Source of the DNA: Adineta ricciae
Taxonomy: Eukaryota; Rotifera; Eurotatoria; Adinetida; Adinetidae
NCBI GenBank assembly: GCA_905250025.1
Contig: CAJNOJ010000216.1
Location: 1 to 64,000, forward strand
DNA length: 64,000 nucleotides
Reading direction: 5' to 3'
Shown: positions 12,320-23,167 of the stretch, piece by piece
Numbering within the stretch: position 1 is the stretch's first letter
Layout of the letters: each line of letters begins with the position of its first letter
Translations under genes and position numbers: made by a program
The notes under the pieces: generated by a model
Database searches by the model: none
What the model saw: only the letters and a program-made list of their open reading frames with translations
What the model was told of the DNA's origin: nothing

Positions 12320-13600
12320 ATGCGTCTACTATCAACTCGTCGCCTATTAGTTTTATTGCTTATTGTTACTTGTCGTCTCATCTATATTTACTATAAACAC
12401 AAATCAATGGCAATAGAACCTAAGATACCTCAAATTCTGCCATCAAACAATATCAAAACATTACTCAACCAATTTTTCACTCCTGGAATCACATTGCAAG
12501 AAATTCAAAATTGTTGGAATCGATTAATGAGTGCCTGGGAGAAAGTCCTGATGAAATTTCTCACCGAAGGATGTCAACACTGTCACCACGACATTTATAA
12601 CAAATGTTATACTTCAGTTGATCTTCAACATTACATCTTTTCTCTGAATAGATCATTTTATCCATACGATGAAAGTATTCGACCGAATGGAATTGGTTTG
12701 TATTATAATTTTAACTTGGAATTAATGCGTTCGGGAAATCATTCGATTCTGTCAACAAATGTTAATATTTGTGATTATTTTCATATGATACAATTATTGA
12801 TGCATGTTCAAAGTATTCTTCATAGATTAAACATAGAATATTTTATAACAAAAGGGACTTTTATTGGTTCATTACGACATCATGATATTATACCTTGGGA
12901 TGCTGATATAGATTTTTTTATTTCTCAATCATCGGCGTTCAAACTGAAACGAGCTTTTCAACAAATGAATCGGTTTATCGATTCAGGTAATGGAGAGACT
13001 TTTGCTAATATCAATGAAAATGTTAATTTGAACCAAAAAGTTTATTCCAGTGAACCGTTGTATCAACGGGATCTTTTTGTTCATCAATTCGAAAACACTC
13101 GTCGTGTCACATCATATAAAGTTTTCTCGATTCATTCTGCTCGTGTCGAGGGTACCTATTATCGATGGCCAAAAATCGATATTTTCTCATATCAACAAAG
13201 TCGTACACACGTATTTGCACATCCCCGACAAGATCATAATCTTGGCACAATGAAGCATCTCGCTAAGGCCGATATCGAACCGTATCATCTCCGATTGTTA
13301 GGCCCTTTATTGTTGCCCAGTCCACGACACGTTCATCCCGCGCTAAAAGCTATGATAAGATCGAAAATATCGGATCTATTCAATGCTTGTGAAGGCAATC
13401 AATTTTTGCATCGTGAAAATCGTGCTACAACTGATCTATGGCGCGTTCCTTGTTATACTCTGACTTCACATTATCCTTTCGTTAAAAGTCATTACAGTAC
13501 AAGTAGTAATTTGTGCTCAGAGACTGTCGAATTTAAAGAGAAGACTCATAGTTTATTTTTATACGAGTGTAAGGAAGATCTTCGACGAACATTGGATTAA
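12320..13600 (+). CDS. LicD/fukutin-family type II membrane phosphosugar transferase-like protein
   Basis: This is a single exon of 426 residues. The first in-frame ATG is 12320, immediately before a membrane anchor (LLVLLLIVTCRLIYIYY), typical of a Golgi type II protein. The centre carries the LicD/fukutin nucleotidyltransferase signature. IEYFITKGTFIGSLRHHDII is followed by PWDADIDFF at about 192-199, whose aspartates are the expected metal and nucleotide ligands. Members transfer phosphosugars or phosphocholine onto glycans; fukutin and FKRP add ribitol phosphate to dystroglycan. A conserved-looking C-terminal segment (LWRVPCYTL) follows. The absence of introns is unusual next to its neighbours. 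Substrate cannot be told from sequence. Confidence 0.8.
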   Translation: MRLLSTRRLLVLLLIVTCRLIYIYYKHKSMAIEPKIPQILPSNNIKTLLNQFFTPGITLQEIQNCWNRLMSAWEKVLMKFLTEGCQHCHHDIYNKCYTSVDLQHYIFSLNRSFYPYDESIRPNGIGLYYNFNLELMRSGNHSILSTNVNICDYFHMIQLLMHVQSILHRLNIEYFITKGTFIGSLRHHDIIPWDADIDFFISQSSAFKLKRAFQQMNRFIDSGNGETFANINENVNLNQKVYSSEPLYQRDLFVHQFENTRRVTSYKVFSIHSARVEGTYYRWPKIDIFSYQQSRTHVFAHPRQDHNLGTMKHLAKADIEPYHLRLLGPLLLPSPRHVHPALKAMIRSKISDLFNACEGNQFLHRENRATTDLWRVPCYTLTSHYPFVKSHYSTSSNLCSETVEFKEKTHSLFLYECKEDLRRTLD

Positions 13601-14155
13601 TTATTTGAAAATAAACGAGAACATTCACAAGGCTTGATTTTCAGTTCTTCATTGAAGTCGCGAATTTGTAAACAGTGCTGTATGATTAATAATCTCTGTT
13701 TGAGAAATGTTTTTTCGTATTTCGATCCATTACATAGTAAACAAACGAAAAATAAAATGTACTTTGAATACGTTTAAGAACTTCTTCAGTTTTTCCACAC
13801 TATCTGAGGGCAATCCGAGAATTGGATTTGATGCTTGTACAGACAATTGATGAATGAGTATCGTATATTTGCTAAACACAAGAAGCATCTCCTAGGTCAT
13901 TTTCAAGGGGGTTAGTTGAAAGGGTGGAGACATGGTTTTTGTTCGAAATAAACTTCATTCTTTAAAGATTTCTTCGTGCCACATAACATTTCTCATGGAT
14001 GTGTGTTAATTTGGATGCAGAAATACTAAACAACAAATTGAAAACTTTCCACGGCTTCTCATTACGAAGAATAAAATAGAATCTCGCTTTTTTCCCTCTT
14101 CATAAATATTTAACCAATCTTCGCGAAAACAATTCCAAGTCTTATTGAATCAAAT
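13601..14155. other. Intergenic stretch upstream of the first surface-protein gene
   Basis: AT-rich sequence with no coding signal on either strand. An ATAAATATTT motif about 50 bases before the ATG at 14156 could act as a TATA-like element. Confidence 0.4.
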
Positions 14156-17111
14156 ATGATCAATATCGTTCGTTTTATTATCATTTTTCATCTTCCTCTC
14201 GTTTATTCCAACCATTTCTACGGTGGAACAATCACATGGAAACCAGTGAATAATACTGATTTTAGTTCAACAGTTCCGATTATGTTCACTCAATCTTACC
14301 AATGGCGACAAACACAAACACATTGTGATGACACCTTTCTCAAAAATCAAACAAGGAAAATTCCAATGAATGGAGATAAACTTCAATGTGTTTTGAATTC
14401 ATCATGTTCCACGTACACCGCATTAAGTGTTAATGGATATTGCACTGATTACAGTATGCTTATTGACACCAGTTCAAGTCAAATCTCAGACGTCGAAACA
14501 ATTGACATGGATTCGACATTTTGTGTAGCTTATCGAGGTTCAACATGGCCAGGCATTATAACGAACAGTTGTGGTTTCAGTTGTTATGTTGACAGCGCGA
14601 GATGGTCTTTAGGTTGCTGTCTTAATTTAACAACACGGGAGGACGGTTTTATTAATTCAGCACCTGTGGCAACAGTCATTTCACGTATGATTCTTACGTA
14701 AAAAAATGTAAATTATTTTTCCATTTACTTTAGCGATTTATGTGCCGACGAACACGATAAATGTCATAACAATACCGGTTACTGATGCGGACGATGATAT
14801 CTTACGGTAAAAATCAATTTTGCGATTGTAAAATTCATCAAAATCAATCCTTCATTATTTTAGTTGTCGTTGGGCGAGTAATACTTCATTATTTGACGAA
14901 TGTGGTGATATTTGTGGAATAGCCTCTGGATGTACACTTTACGAAGAAAACTGTACACTGATATTTAATAGTACAGGAAAACAAACGGGTGATTATTATG
15001 CTGTAGCATTAATGGTCGAAGATTTCTACAATGACACGAATAGTACAGCTTTAAGTAGTGTTTCAATACAGTTTTTAATTCATATTGTTGCGAAACCTTC
15101 ATGTTATTCGAAGCCGACCATTTCGTTGAATTCATCAATTAATACAACTTTAGAGGTTGGAACAGAATACTCCTTCACTTTCATCATTAAGACGAACTGT
15201 TCAGGTGTATCGATTGTTGATTATTATCGATCACCGTTATTAAATATGGGTAAAAGCAATTTAACATATAATACTACGAATAACCTATGGACAATTACTG
15301 AAACATGGAAGCCAACGGCAAACCAAGTTGGCTCTCAAATCTATTGCGCCGTAGCAACTGACAGGTAGAAGGTTTTTTTTTTGATAGAGTTGATATGTGA
15401 TTAGTAATTTTAGTGTTGCAATCCAATCAGATTTTTTCTGTTCAACATTTCTTGTAATTGCAATCATCGATGACAGTAAACAACGTGATTCCTAGGCTTT
15501 TATTCTCAATCGATCTCATTTTTAGTTCTGGACAACAATGATTCCAATAGCACAGGAGGGTACGTATGATCGCCTCTTATCATATTACATGTGACTTCAC
15601 TTTTTTTTATAGACCGTCAATGAATTATACGTATGCTGTTATTTTCAGTATGTTGTTTAATTCTAATTATCTATTCTTAGCAGTGAATATAATACCAATT
15701 TAAATCCAACAACATTCCAGTAAAACTGACTATAATTACACTGGATGAAACTGATATTGGTTGTCGTTATTTTAGAACAATAATTCTGACGTCGGAGACG
15801 ACTACGACAACAGAAACTACAACGACGACGACGACATCGGAGACGACAACAACTGAGACCACAACAACGGCTTCAACAAGTACTGCCTCAACATCAACCA
15901 CTTCTACAGACTCTACAAGTACTTCATCAACATCATCAAGTTCGACCAGCTCCACAAGTTCCTCGTCAACGTCGACAAGTTCAACGAGCTCAACAAGCAC
16001 TTCGTCGACATCGACAACTACAACCACAGAAACAACGTAATCTTTGCTTTTTTCCTCAATCCATACGATTGCTTTTCTACGAAAATCTTGTAGAACAACG
16101 ACCTCAACATCATCATCATCTACTACAACTACCACAGAAACAACAACGTAAGTTACCGCACTTTCTTTAATACTGTTCAGACCAGTTTATTCTTTAGAAC
16201 AACAACATCAACAACAACAACTACGCCACAAGAATCTGTCACTGTTATAGGTCCACCATTGCATCAAACTGAAAAATACTCATGATATACTTATGTTCTC
16301 TCTTTCAATTTGGTGGCCATACCAATTTCGACGAAAGACAATTCAGGATTATTAGGATTGGGTCTAGGACTTGGCTTACCGTTAGGCTTAGCATTTATAG
16401 CACTGACGGCGTTCGGATTGTACCGTGGATCTGCTGCACTATTAGGGTATGAAATACAGTAAAATGGGAGAGGAACAATTGCAGTCTGACATTTTTAGGT
16501 TCGACTCGCATCACAAATTCTTTAGTCGCCCTGGCAGCTCAATCAACCAAGTTGGTTCACTTGAAAAATTTACGGATACCGCGGATAAGAGTCTTAATTC
16601 TCAGATTGGTCTCGATGAGTATAATCTTGAAGAGATTCATACTATTAACGAAACCATGACAAATGAACAAACAAATACGCCAAATGAAGCTCTTCGTGAT
16701 CTACAATCATTATCTACTGATAGTCAAATAAACCGTCTTAGTCCTACTGAACCTTTTACAAATAAACAGGCGTTATCAACAAACGAGCAGGAACTACTTC
16801 CAAAAGCAAATTCCTTTGCTACTGTTTCTATTTCTGATTTTGAACTTAAAAATCTGGATAAAACACCGTCGCCTCCACCTACATTCTCAATAAAACCATT
16901 GGTTTCACCAGTGATCTCCCCACCACCACCGCCAGAGGACAATGAAAATATTGGACACATACAAACAATATCTATGGATATGAACTCAACGCCATCAACC
17001 CAGGCATTTTCATTAGACACAAATACATCACCATCGAACGGTTCGATTCTTGTCAATGCTTATTCAGAACAAGAAAATGATCGAAGAAATGTTGTCTATC
17101 GACTCGCTTGA
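14156..17111 (+). CDS. Secreted-ectodomain, mucin-stalk, single-span surface protein (family member A)
   Basis: Predicted exons are 14156-14684, 14734-14806, 14864-15364, 15414-15475, 15526-15559, 15681-15719, 15776-16036, 16094-16147, 16198 to about 16241, about 16339-16446, and 16499-17111. A signal peptide (FIIIFHLPLVYS) precedes HFYGGTITWK. Two cysteine-rich, heavily N-glycosylatable ectodomain parts follow, with VTDADDDILRCRW and ALMVEDF. A Thr/Ser-only stalk of roughly 120 residues comes next, then a membrane span (LGLGLGLGLPLGLAFIAL). The 200-residue cytoplasmic tail has proline runs (SPPPPPED) and ends GSILVNAYSEQENDRR. The exon plan and both ectodomain parts match members at 35340 and 58775. 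I do not recognise a named family. Junctions in the stalk are the least certain. Confidence 0.7.
15776..16250 (+). repeat. Low-complexity Thr/Ser (ACN/TCN) stalk-coding repeats
   Basis: Runs of aca/acg/tca codons encode an almost pure Thr/Ser segment spread over three exons. It is a likely O-glycosylated mucin-type stalk. The same kind of run occurs in the paralog at about 36735-36850, built there largely from agt repeats. Confidence 0.8.
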
Positions 17112-17632
17112 TCAAAAAGTTTTGTTTTGTTTTGATCAAATTGCGTACCTTTTTTTGTTCTCAATCGAGCTCTGAAACAAGAATAAAGTGACTCTAACCA
17201 ATTGTATGACTTCTTGAAACAAAGCTAGCTCGACCGAATTAATACTCATCTATGTCATGAACTATGTCATGAACTATGTCAAATCTTTTCAGGTCATATC
17301 TCCAAACAATGAAGCAAGCACGACATAGTTAGATACGCCTAAAATCATAATTACTTCCTTAAGGCTTCATTCGTAGCCTTCAATATATATTTTTCTCTCA
17401 AATTATGTTCAGAGTGATCATTCAATATTCTAGCTTACGTGTCGTATGAGTATTTACAGTAGATCGACCATAAAAAAGTTTTATCATTATGTATGTTTGT
17501 AATTGAATTTTTGTCCTCTCTATTCTATTGTAAATGAAACCTTTGCAGAACTTTTTGCGTTCGTCCGCCTAATAAGTTTTGTGATACAATTTCAACTAGG
17601 AGAAAAATTTGCTTTTACTGCTGAATTCAAGA
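17112..17632. other. Intergenic stretch between surface-protein genes A and B
   Basis: No coding exon is seen. The segment contains a short direct repeat (ctatgtcatgaa, twice at about 17252-17275). Confidence 0.4.
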
Positions 17633-18883
17633 ATGATCAAGTACAAAATGTTTGCTCTCATCATCATCTTATATTGCGTGTCTGTAATTAAACCATATCC
17701 ATTCGATGATAATCCATCAACATCAAAATTGACAATATTTCGTAAGCTTTCAAAAATTCAGAACGAACACAATAGTAAATCGATTATAAAATCTATAGGT
17801 TTACACCGGAGCTCTATTCATACTGAGCATAAGTTATTCTCCATATCGAAAAGAGCTATAATACAAAATGGTAAAAACGAAGATGTTCTAGATGTTTTAT
17901 AACTACACATCGCCTTTGCTGCTTTTCGATAGGATCAATCTATATTGATACGGATAATACCGCTGGACTTTCAAACTTGGACTTGATCCTAGGCCTCGGA
18001 CTTGGGATTCCTCTTTTACTAATCTCTGCTACATTAGTTATATGTGGTTGTTGTTGTCATCGACTTAAGTGTTTCAAGTACGTGTATTACAAGAAGAAAA
18101 AAAACATTCGAAAAAGTTGATCATGATCAATTCTTTTTTCCTTTACTTAGGTCTTGTCTTTCGAAAATGTGCAACTATTCAGACGATTATATACAATCGA
18201 ATCGAAATTTAGTAGAGAACTCTCAAACTCCAAGTGAATTGAGTTCCGGAAAAAATGCTCAAACTAACAAAAACGTGAAGACGAGCAATCAACGTACAAT
18301 TATCAACAAAGAATATGTTTCTAACAATAATTCATCCGATGGAAAAAGTATTACATCGGCTAAAAACACAACCCAAAGAGAAGGTTCGAAAGGTTTAAAC
18401 AATTCTAATAGTAGCAACAACGTTCGATCACTCCATGACACAGACCATTCATCAATCAATGAATCTAAACCTGAGAAAAAAGCAAATGATATCAAAGAAG
18501 TCGAATCCGCAAATAACGAGTTCAACGAAGATTCAGATCACTCGCTGACAAATGAATCAAACAAGAATAATACAACAAAATCATACGATCTCCGAGAACT
18601 TCCATTAGCATACGACTTTGATCATAATCGAAACCTTACTACAACGAATGTGAAACATCTTCGATTCCTCAACACACCTGATTATAGTGAACAGCAAATT
18701 CCGATTGATGAGAAATCATCTATGGTGATGAATATGACGCGAACATCGCTCTTTTCGCCTCCGATCGAAGGCCTTCCAACGGCAGATGTACAGTATACAC
18801 ATACGTCTAACCCAGGTTCGGTTCTTGTTCATGCATATTCTGTACAGGAAAACAAAAGATCCGATTCGACACCACTATGCTGA
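17633..18883 (+). CDS. Reduced surface-family protein B: short lumenal part, one span, long polar tail
   Basis: Three exons (17633-17870, 17933-18077, 18151-18883) keep phase and give 371 residues. A signal-like start (MFALIIILYCVSVIKPYP) is followed by only about 80 lumenal residues. A span like that of member A comes next (LDLILGLGLGIPLLLISATL) with a cysteine cluster (CGCCC) at the inner face. A roughly 240-residue Ser/Asn-rich tail ends PGSVLVHAYSVQENKRSD. The span, the splice position just after it and the C-terminal motif match members A and C. The two ectodomain parts and the Thr/Ser stalk are missing. It lies directly after A on the same strand. It may be a 5'-truncated duplicate that acquired a new signal peptide, or a true short form. 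Overlapping AATAAA signals follow at about 18898. Confidence 0.7.
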
Positions 18884-19007
18884 AGAATTTATTTTAAAAT
18901 AATAAATAAATAAATGAAATAAAAATAAGATAAGATTCCTTTTAGCGACAGACACCCTTTCTAATTAATTTAAAAAGTGTCTCTAATTTCATTTCAAGAT
19001 CAAATTT

Positions 19008-19289
19008 TCAAAAAAGACGCTTTGGTGGAAATGGATCATTGAGTCGTTGTCCACAATAATAACGATCGAATGCATCGATAGCTCTTGCACCACCCAATGG
19101 TTCAAATGACAATGATGAGGCGCCTTCAACTCTTCGGCCCATGAAATAAACGTTCCATGGATCTTTTGCATAACCATCACCTAAAAGTCGAAAATTTGTT
19201 GATGATACGCCATCAATTAATCTTCCGTTGTAATAAACATTCCACGGATCTCTGGAGTAACCAAAGTCAGGCCAATCGAAATGTGCCAT
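19008..19289 (-). CDS. DKNYY-repeat protein, bacterial-like
   Basis: This single-exon frame of 93 residues contains three tandem copies of a DKNYY-type unit: YSRDPWNVYYNGRLIDG, YAKDPWNVYFMGRRVEG and AIDAFDRYYCGQRL. DKNYY units are known mainly from bacterial proteins of unknown function, where aromatic-rich turns repeat every 20-30 residues. There is no signal peptide and no intron. The 3' end faces the end of surface gene B. Compact size and family distribution suggest acquisition from bacteria, but no function can be assigned. Confidence 0.65.
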   Translation of the reverse strand: MAHFDWPDFGYSRDPWNVYYNGRLIDGVSSTNFRLLGDGYAKDPWNVYFMGRRVEGASSLSFEPLGGARAIDAFDRYYCGQRLNDPFPPKRLF

Positions 19290-19833
19290 GAGAAATCAAC
19301 CAAAAGTCTCGTAATTCAAATGGTAGGTGTGTATCACAACGATTAATCGGACATGTATAAATACTACTGTAGTTTGTGTAAATATTGACTCGCTTTCGAT
19401 CGTGAGATCAAAGGTTGACGAATAATATTTACGCTTGAATTAAAATCATGTTGAGGCGATTTACCGTGTATAATATCTTACGAAAACTATGCATTCATAA
19501 TTAATGTTTCTCATCCCATACGATTACTTACCTATGTCTCGATCAGACACAACTTGTCACACGATTATACAAGGAAATTTTATTTGAGTCAACGATCAAC
19601 GGGAACATTTAATGCGAAGTGGTTTTCGTCGACCAAGTATACATTGACCTCGATGTAGACATACTATTGATTGAGTGAAGACATTTTCAAATGAATATGA
19701 TTTAGCATAGTCGCTTATATGTTTTTCAAGTTGCTTGTGAAAAGGACAAACTACTCAATGAAAGAAAAGCTACATTTATTATATCAATTAATAAACAGTA
19801 TAAACAACAGCTAATCATTCAAAAAACAAATCA
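19290..19833. other. Intergenic stretch
   Basis: No open frame or motif of note. It contains the presumed promoter side of the DKNYY gene and the 3' side of the membrane-protein frame that ends at 19834. Confidence 0.4.
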
Positions 19834-20421
19834 TTAGCAAAATTTATGTAAACTTGAAATTCTCAGAGATTGTAACTTTCTCCATTTGAGATCCGTGAAT
19901 GTTCCCATAATTGTGATTGTAAATAAAATCTGAGCGAATTGAAATATTCTAAGTATAATTGTATGTGTTGGACTGATAAAAGTCGACAAAAATGACACAA
20001 TCATTGGAATACAAACTATGATTGGTACGGAGACTACTTCATTGAGTAGAACGTGTATCAGGATACCGTTGTAAATAACCATGAGGTAACCAGTATAACG
20101 CAGGTATTGTAAGTTTTTCGACGTCACATAGCAATTGGTGTCAACTAACACTTCGAATTGATTCAGCCATGAATACTGCGTTAATAATGCATGACTACAC
20201 ACATTCGTATTGATATCTTCGACAAAGAACTTTGCTTCTTCGATCATCTAATGCGTTGAATGATTAATCAATATCTGTTTGTCGTAAATGAGACCGTAAT
20301 AGTACGCAGACATGAAACCAAACAAGCCCATTGCAACTGAAAACAGAACGAAGGATAGTGGTAAACTGATGTCATCTGGCTTATAAAGCCACTGGACACA
20401 CCGACGAATGCGTGAAAACAT
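19834..20421 (-). pseudogene. Multi-span membrane protein frame interrupted by one TAG
   Basis: On the minus strand an ATG at 20421 opens a frame of 196 codons. It is broken once, by TAG at 20248-20250, immediately before an ATG (MIEEAKFF). The first part has a span LPLSFVLFSVAMGLFGF. The second has two or three spans (VVSVPIIVCIPMIVSFLSTF; FAQILFTITIMGTF) and ends SSLHKFC. No intron that removes the stop while keeping both phase and the first span was found. It is either a young pseudogene, a sequencing error or two small genes. The family is not recognised. Confidence 0.45.
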
Positions 20422-21573
20422 AGGATTGCTGTTTACGAATTTCTATATATTTTGAGATTATTGCTAAAAGTAAAACGACGTATTTTGTTCAAATTTCTAG
20501 CGTCTACAAGGATGCTGTACAGAGATACACAATGTATGTTCCGTATCATGCTTCTAAAATATGAATGGTTTTAGTGATTGATAGCTGTCAATAAATACTT
20601 GTTTTCACACGATAAGTTTTACTTAATTTTTAATTTTATTGAAGTATCGCTATACAGCGATATTACAATAAGGAACGCTGGAGTATCTAGGATAGAAAAT
20701 AAAAAAACGTTTTAACTGCATCTTTAGTTCAAGAATATCTATACTTATAGGACAGCATATTCATCACAATCTGATATGAGTTGTCGTCTTCTTCATTTTG
20801 AGTTGGAAGATAAAAACGAACGAAACTTTGCTCAGCGCATTACATTTCACCACCGTTTCAAGAATGTGTATTAAATCTACATTGATGCACTTTTCACAAT
20901 TTACTAAAGTCATATTTAGTTTCTGACCAATCACGATGTTTAACTGAATATTCGTTTTTCACTTTCATAGTGTATTGTAGTCCTCATCGTAATCGTAATG
21001 TACAGTATGAACTTTCGTTTTTTCCACACACACCCTCAAAACATGAGTCATGCAATGCATTCAACGGATAAATCTAAAACTTGACCAATTACAATATGTG
21101 TTTTATTCCTGTGCGATGTACATTAAAACGTATAAAAAATTGGCAGTAGTTATCTGTTTACCTTTGGCACTTGAAATCATATTATGCATGGCTAATCGAT
21201 ATTTTTGTTTTGGAGATGATTATTTACCTGTCTGGAATCAAACATGACATGCATGCCAATGAGCGAATCATCCGTTGATAATTTGTCGATATTTTTATGC
21301 AAACGAGAAGATGGTATGATTAAGTGCAAAATGCTTTTTTATTTGTGTCAATCTTTAATAAAACCACGCTATCACTCATATGATGATACGTAGTTTGAAA
21401 AAGAGCCACAATGCACAGTAGCAACATCTATTGAATTAAATTTATGCTTTGCTCTTATACTATCGTTTGACTCATGACTGATATTATTGCACAACAGAAG
21501 AAAGGTGTACACGTGGCAAGAATCGATAAATATAAAGAAAACCCGGTGAAAAACTCTTGATTTTCTCCAGAAG
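20422..21573. other. Intergenic stretch with one weak small open frame
   Basis: The only candidate is a plus-strand frame at 21050-21247 (65 residues, with LAVVICLPLALEIILCMA as a possible span). It has no homolog I recognise and no codon or splice support. The rest is AT-rich. Confidence 0.3.
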
Positions 21574-22863
21574 ATGTCAAATTCGGATGCCGAGAAAGAA
21601 TCAAGCTGCATCACAGCATTTTCCGATGACGAGGGTTTTACAAAATCATTTTCTATAAATGAAACCAATGAATTACTTGATTTCTTTCACAAATATGGTT
21701 TCGTTGTGATACGTGACATCGTCGATTCTCAATCACAAATAGAGAACACAGTTGATGAAATTTGGAATTTACTTCGGGTATTGAATCCAAAAATCGATAA
21801 AAATGATAGTTCAACATGGGAAGATGCTAATTGGCCTATTCAAATGGGTCTTAAAGACGGTAAGTCGATCGATTGATATTCTACCCAAAATTGAAACATT
21901 TAATACAGGTGGTTTTATATCACATATGTCTGATGTGGCAACTAAAATGTGCTGGGAGAATCGACAACATCCAAATATCGTGAAATTATTTCAAATTCTT
22001 CTTCAACAAGATGATCTTTGGGTTAAATTTGATCGATACGGATTTATGCGGCCAACAAAAGATATTCCTTTTACAAATAAGGATAATAATTCCATAACGA
22101 TCGAAGATAGACCAGAATGGCGTTCAAAACCCAATTGGTAAAGCAGAATTTCCCTTCTCACCAAATCACTTCCCTCTTTTCTCTTTCAGGTTACACTGGG
22201 ATCAAGTAAATATGATCAATTGATTGTCTTCTAAACTCCAATGTACAGTTCTTATCTTGACAGAATCCATGGAAATATCCTGACTTTATGGGTATACAAG
22301 GCCTTTTAGCATTAAGCGATACAAATTCAAATACTGGCGGTATAAAGTTTTCACTTTTTTTGCTTAGTAAATTTATACGTGTATAAGTAGGATTTCATTG
22401 TGTTCCCAGTTTTACACATCGTTTCAAACAGTGGTCGATTGATAATGAACAGGCTCATCGATCCCGTGGTGGACTTGTCAATGTTCCTTCAGATGATCCA
22501 ATCAGAAATGAAGTCAAACAAATTCATGTTCGAAAAGGTTCTTTTGTCGCTTGGGATTCGAGGTTACCTCATGGTAATAATCAAATCTCTCTGAATCAAA
22601 CATAAAGTTTTCATCTAGGCAACTTTCCCAATAACAACAATCAGTTTCGAATTGTTCAGTATATCGCGTTCGAGCCAGCGAAAGAAAATGATGAACGAGA
22701 ATTAACAAGTCGAATTGATGCGTTTCATATGCGGAGATTGTGTTCCAAGGCTGATGAACAACTTGCTGGATTTCCTGAACCACAATTAACAGAATTGGGT
22801 GAAAAGATCATCGGTATCAGAAGTTGGAAAACGAACGAAAAAGTGAAAAGTTCTTTTGAATAA
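21574..22863 (+). CDS. PhyH-family 2-oxoglutarate/Fe(II) dioxygenase
   Basis: Six exons (21574-21859, 21909-22137, 22190-22205, 22264-22339, 22391-22573, 22619-22863) sum to 344 residues in phase. The jelly-roll iron site is intact. LHWDQNPW (His174, Asp176) supplies the HxD, LPHGNFP (His263) the distal His, and FRIVQYIAFEP (Arg274) the 2-oxoglutarate contact. The family hydroxylates lipids and small molecules, with phytanoyl-CoA hydroxylase as the type member. The exact substrate is unknown. The HxD is encoded on a 16-base microexon. The last four codons and the stop fall inside a segment duplicated from the 3' end of the ceramide kinase gene, so the C-terminus has been rewritten. Confidence 0.85.
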
Positions 22864-23167
22864 TTTTGTTCAATATCATTTTAAAGCGAGAGTAATTATC
22901 AAAATAAACACCGATAACACACAAAAGTAAAAACAAGAAGAGAGTGCAGCATCTAGTCATTCGGTCGGAAGGAATATTCGTCGACTGTTGTTCATTGATT
23001 TTCTTCACTTGATCAAGATTGATGCCAGTTGCAAACAATTTCAATGCTCGATGATGAGCATGGATGGTGACTTGTTTCGCATCGATCAATTCACCATCGC
23101 ATGACCAGTTTCCAAGTTCATTGTCGTGATGAACAACAAGAGGATGAATGCACACTTCAGTTGCTCG
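22848..23167 (-). pseudogene. Duplicated 3' end of the ceramide kinase gene
   Basis: This is about 320 bases nearly identical to 26965-27310, in the same orientation. It codes for the kinase C-terminus (HPLVVHHDNELGNWSCDGEL...) without the catalytic part. Relative to the source it lacks 19 bases (aaaacaacagatgatcaag) between short aag repeats. This shifts the frame in the C-terminal hydrophobic tail. It lies exactly between the PhyH gene and an F-box/LRR gene that has lost its 5' half. Confidence 0.9.

Noticed and set aside
15613..15647. Extra 35-base exon in surface gene A
   Set aside because: Including it forces the next exon into a frame with an early stop. Skipping it keeps phase, so it is treated as intron sequence.
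15767..16135. Minus-strand frame of Val/Asp/Glu-rich protein opposite the mucin stalk
   Set aside because: It is the antisense of Thr/Ser codon repeats and has no independent support.
22817..23155. Minus-strand 112-residue gene downstream of PhyH
   Set aside because: It is the duplicated ceramide kinase tail without catalytic domain, promoter or intact end, so it was listed as a pseudogene fragment.
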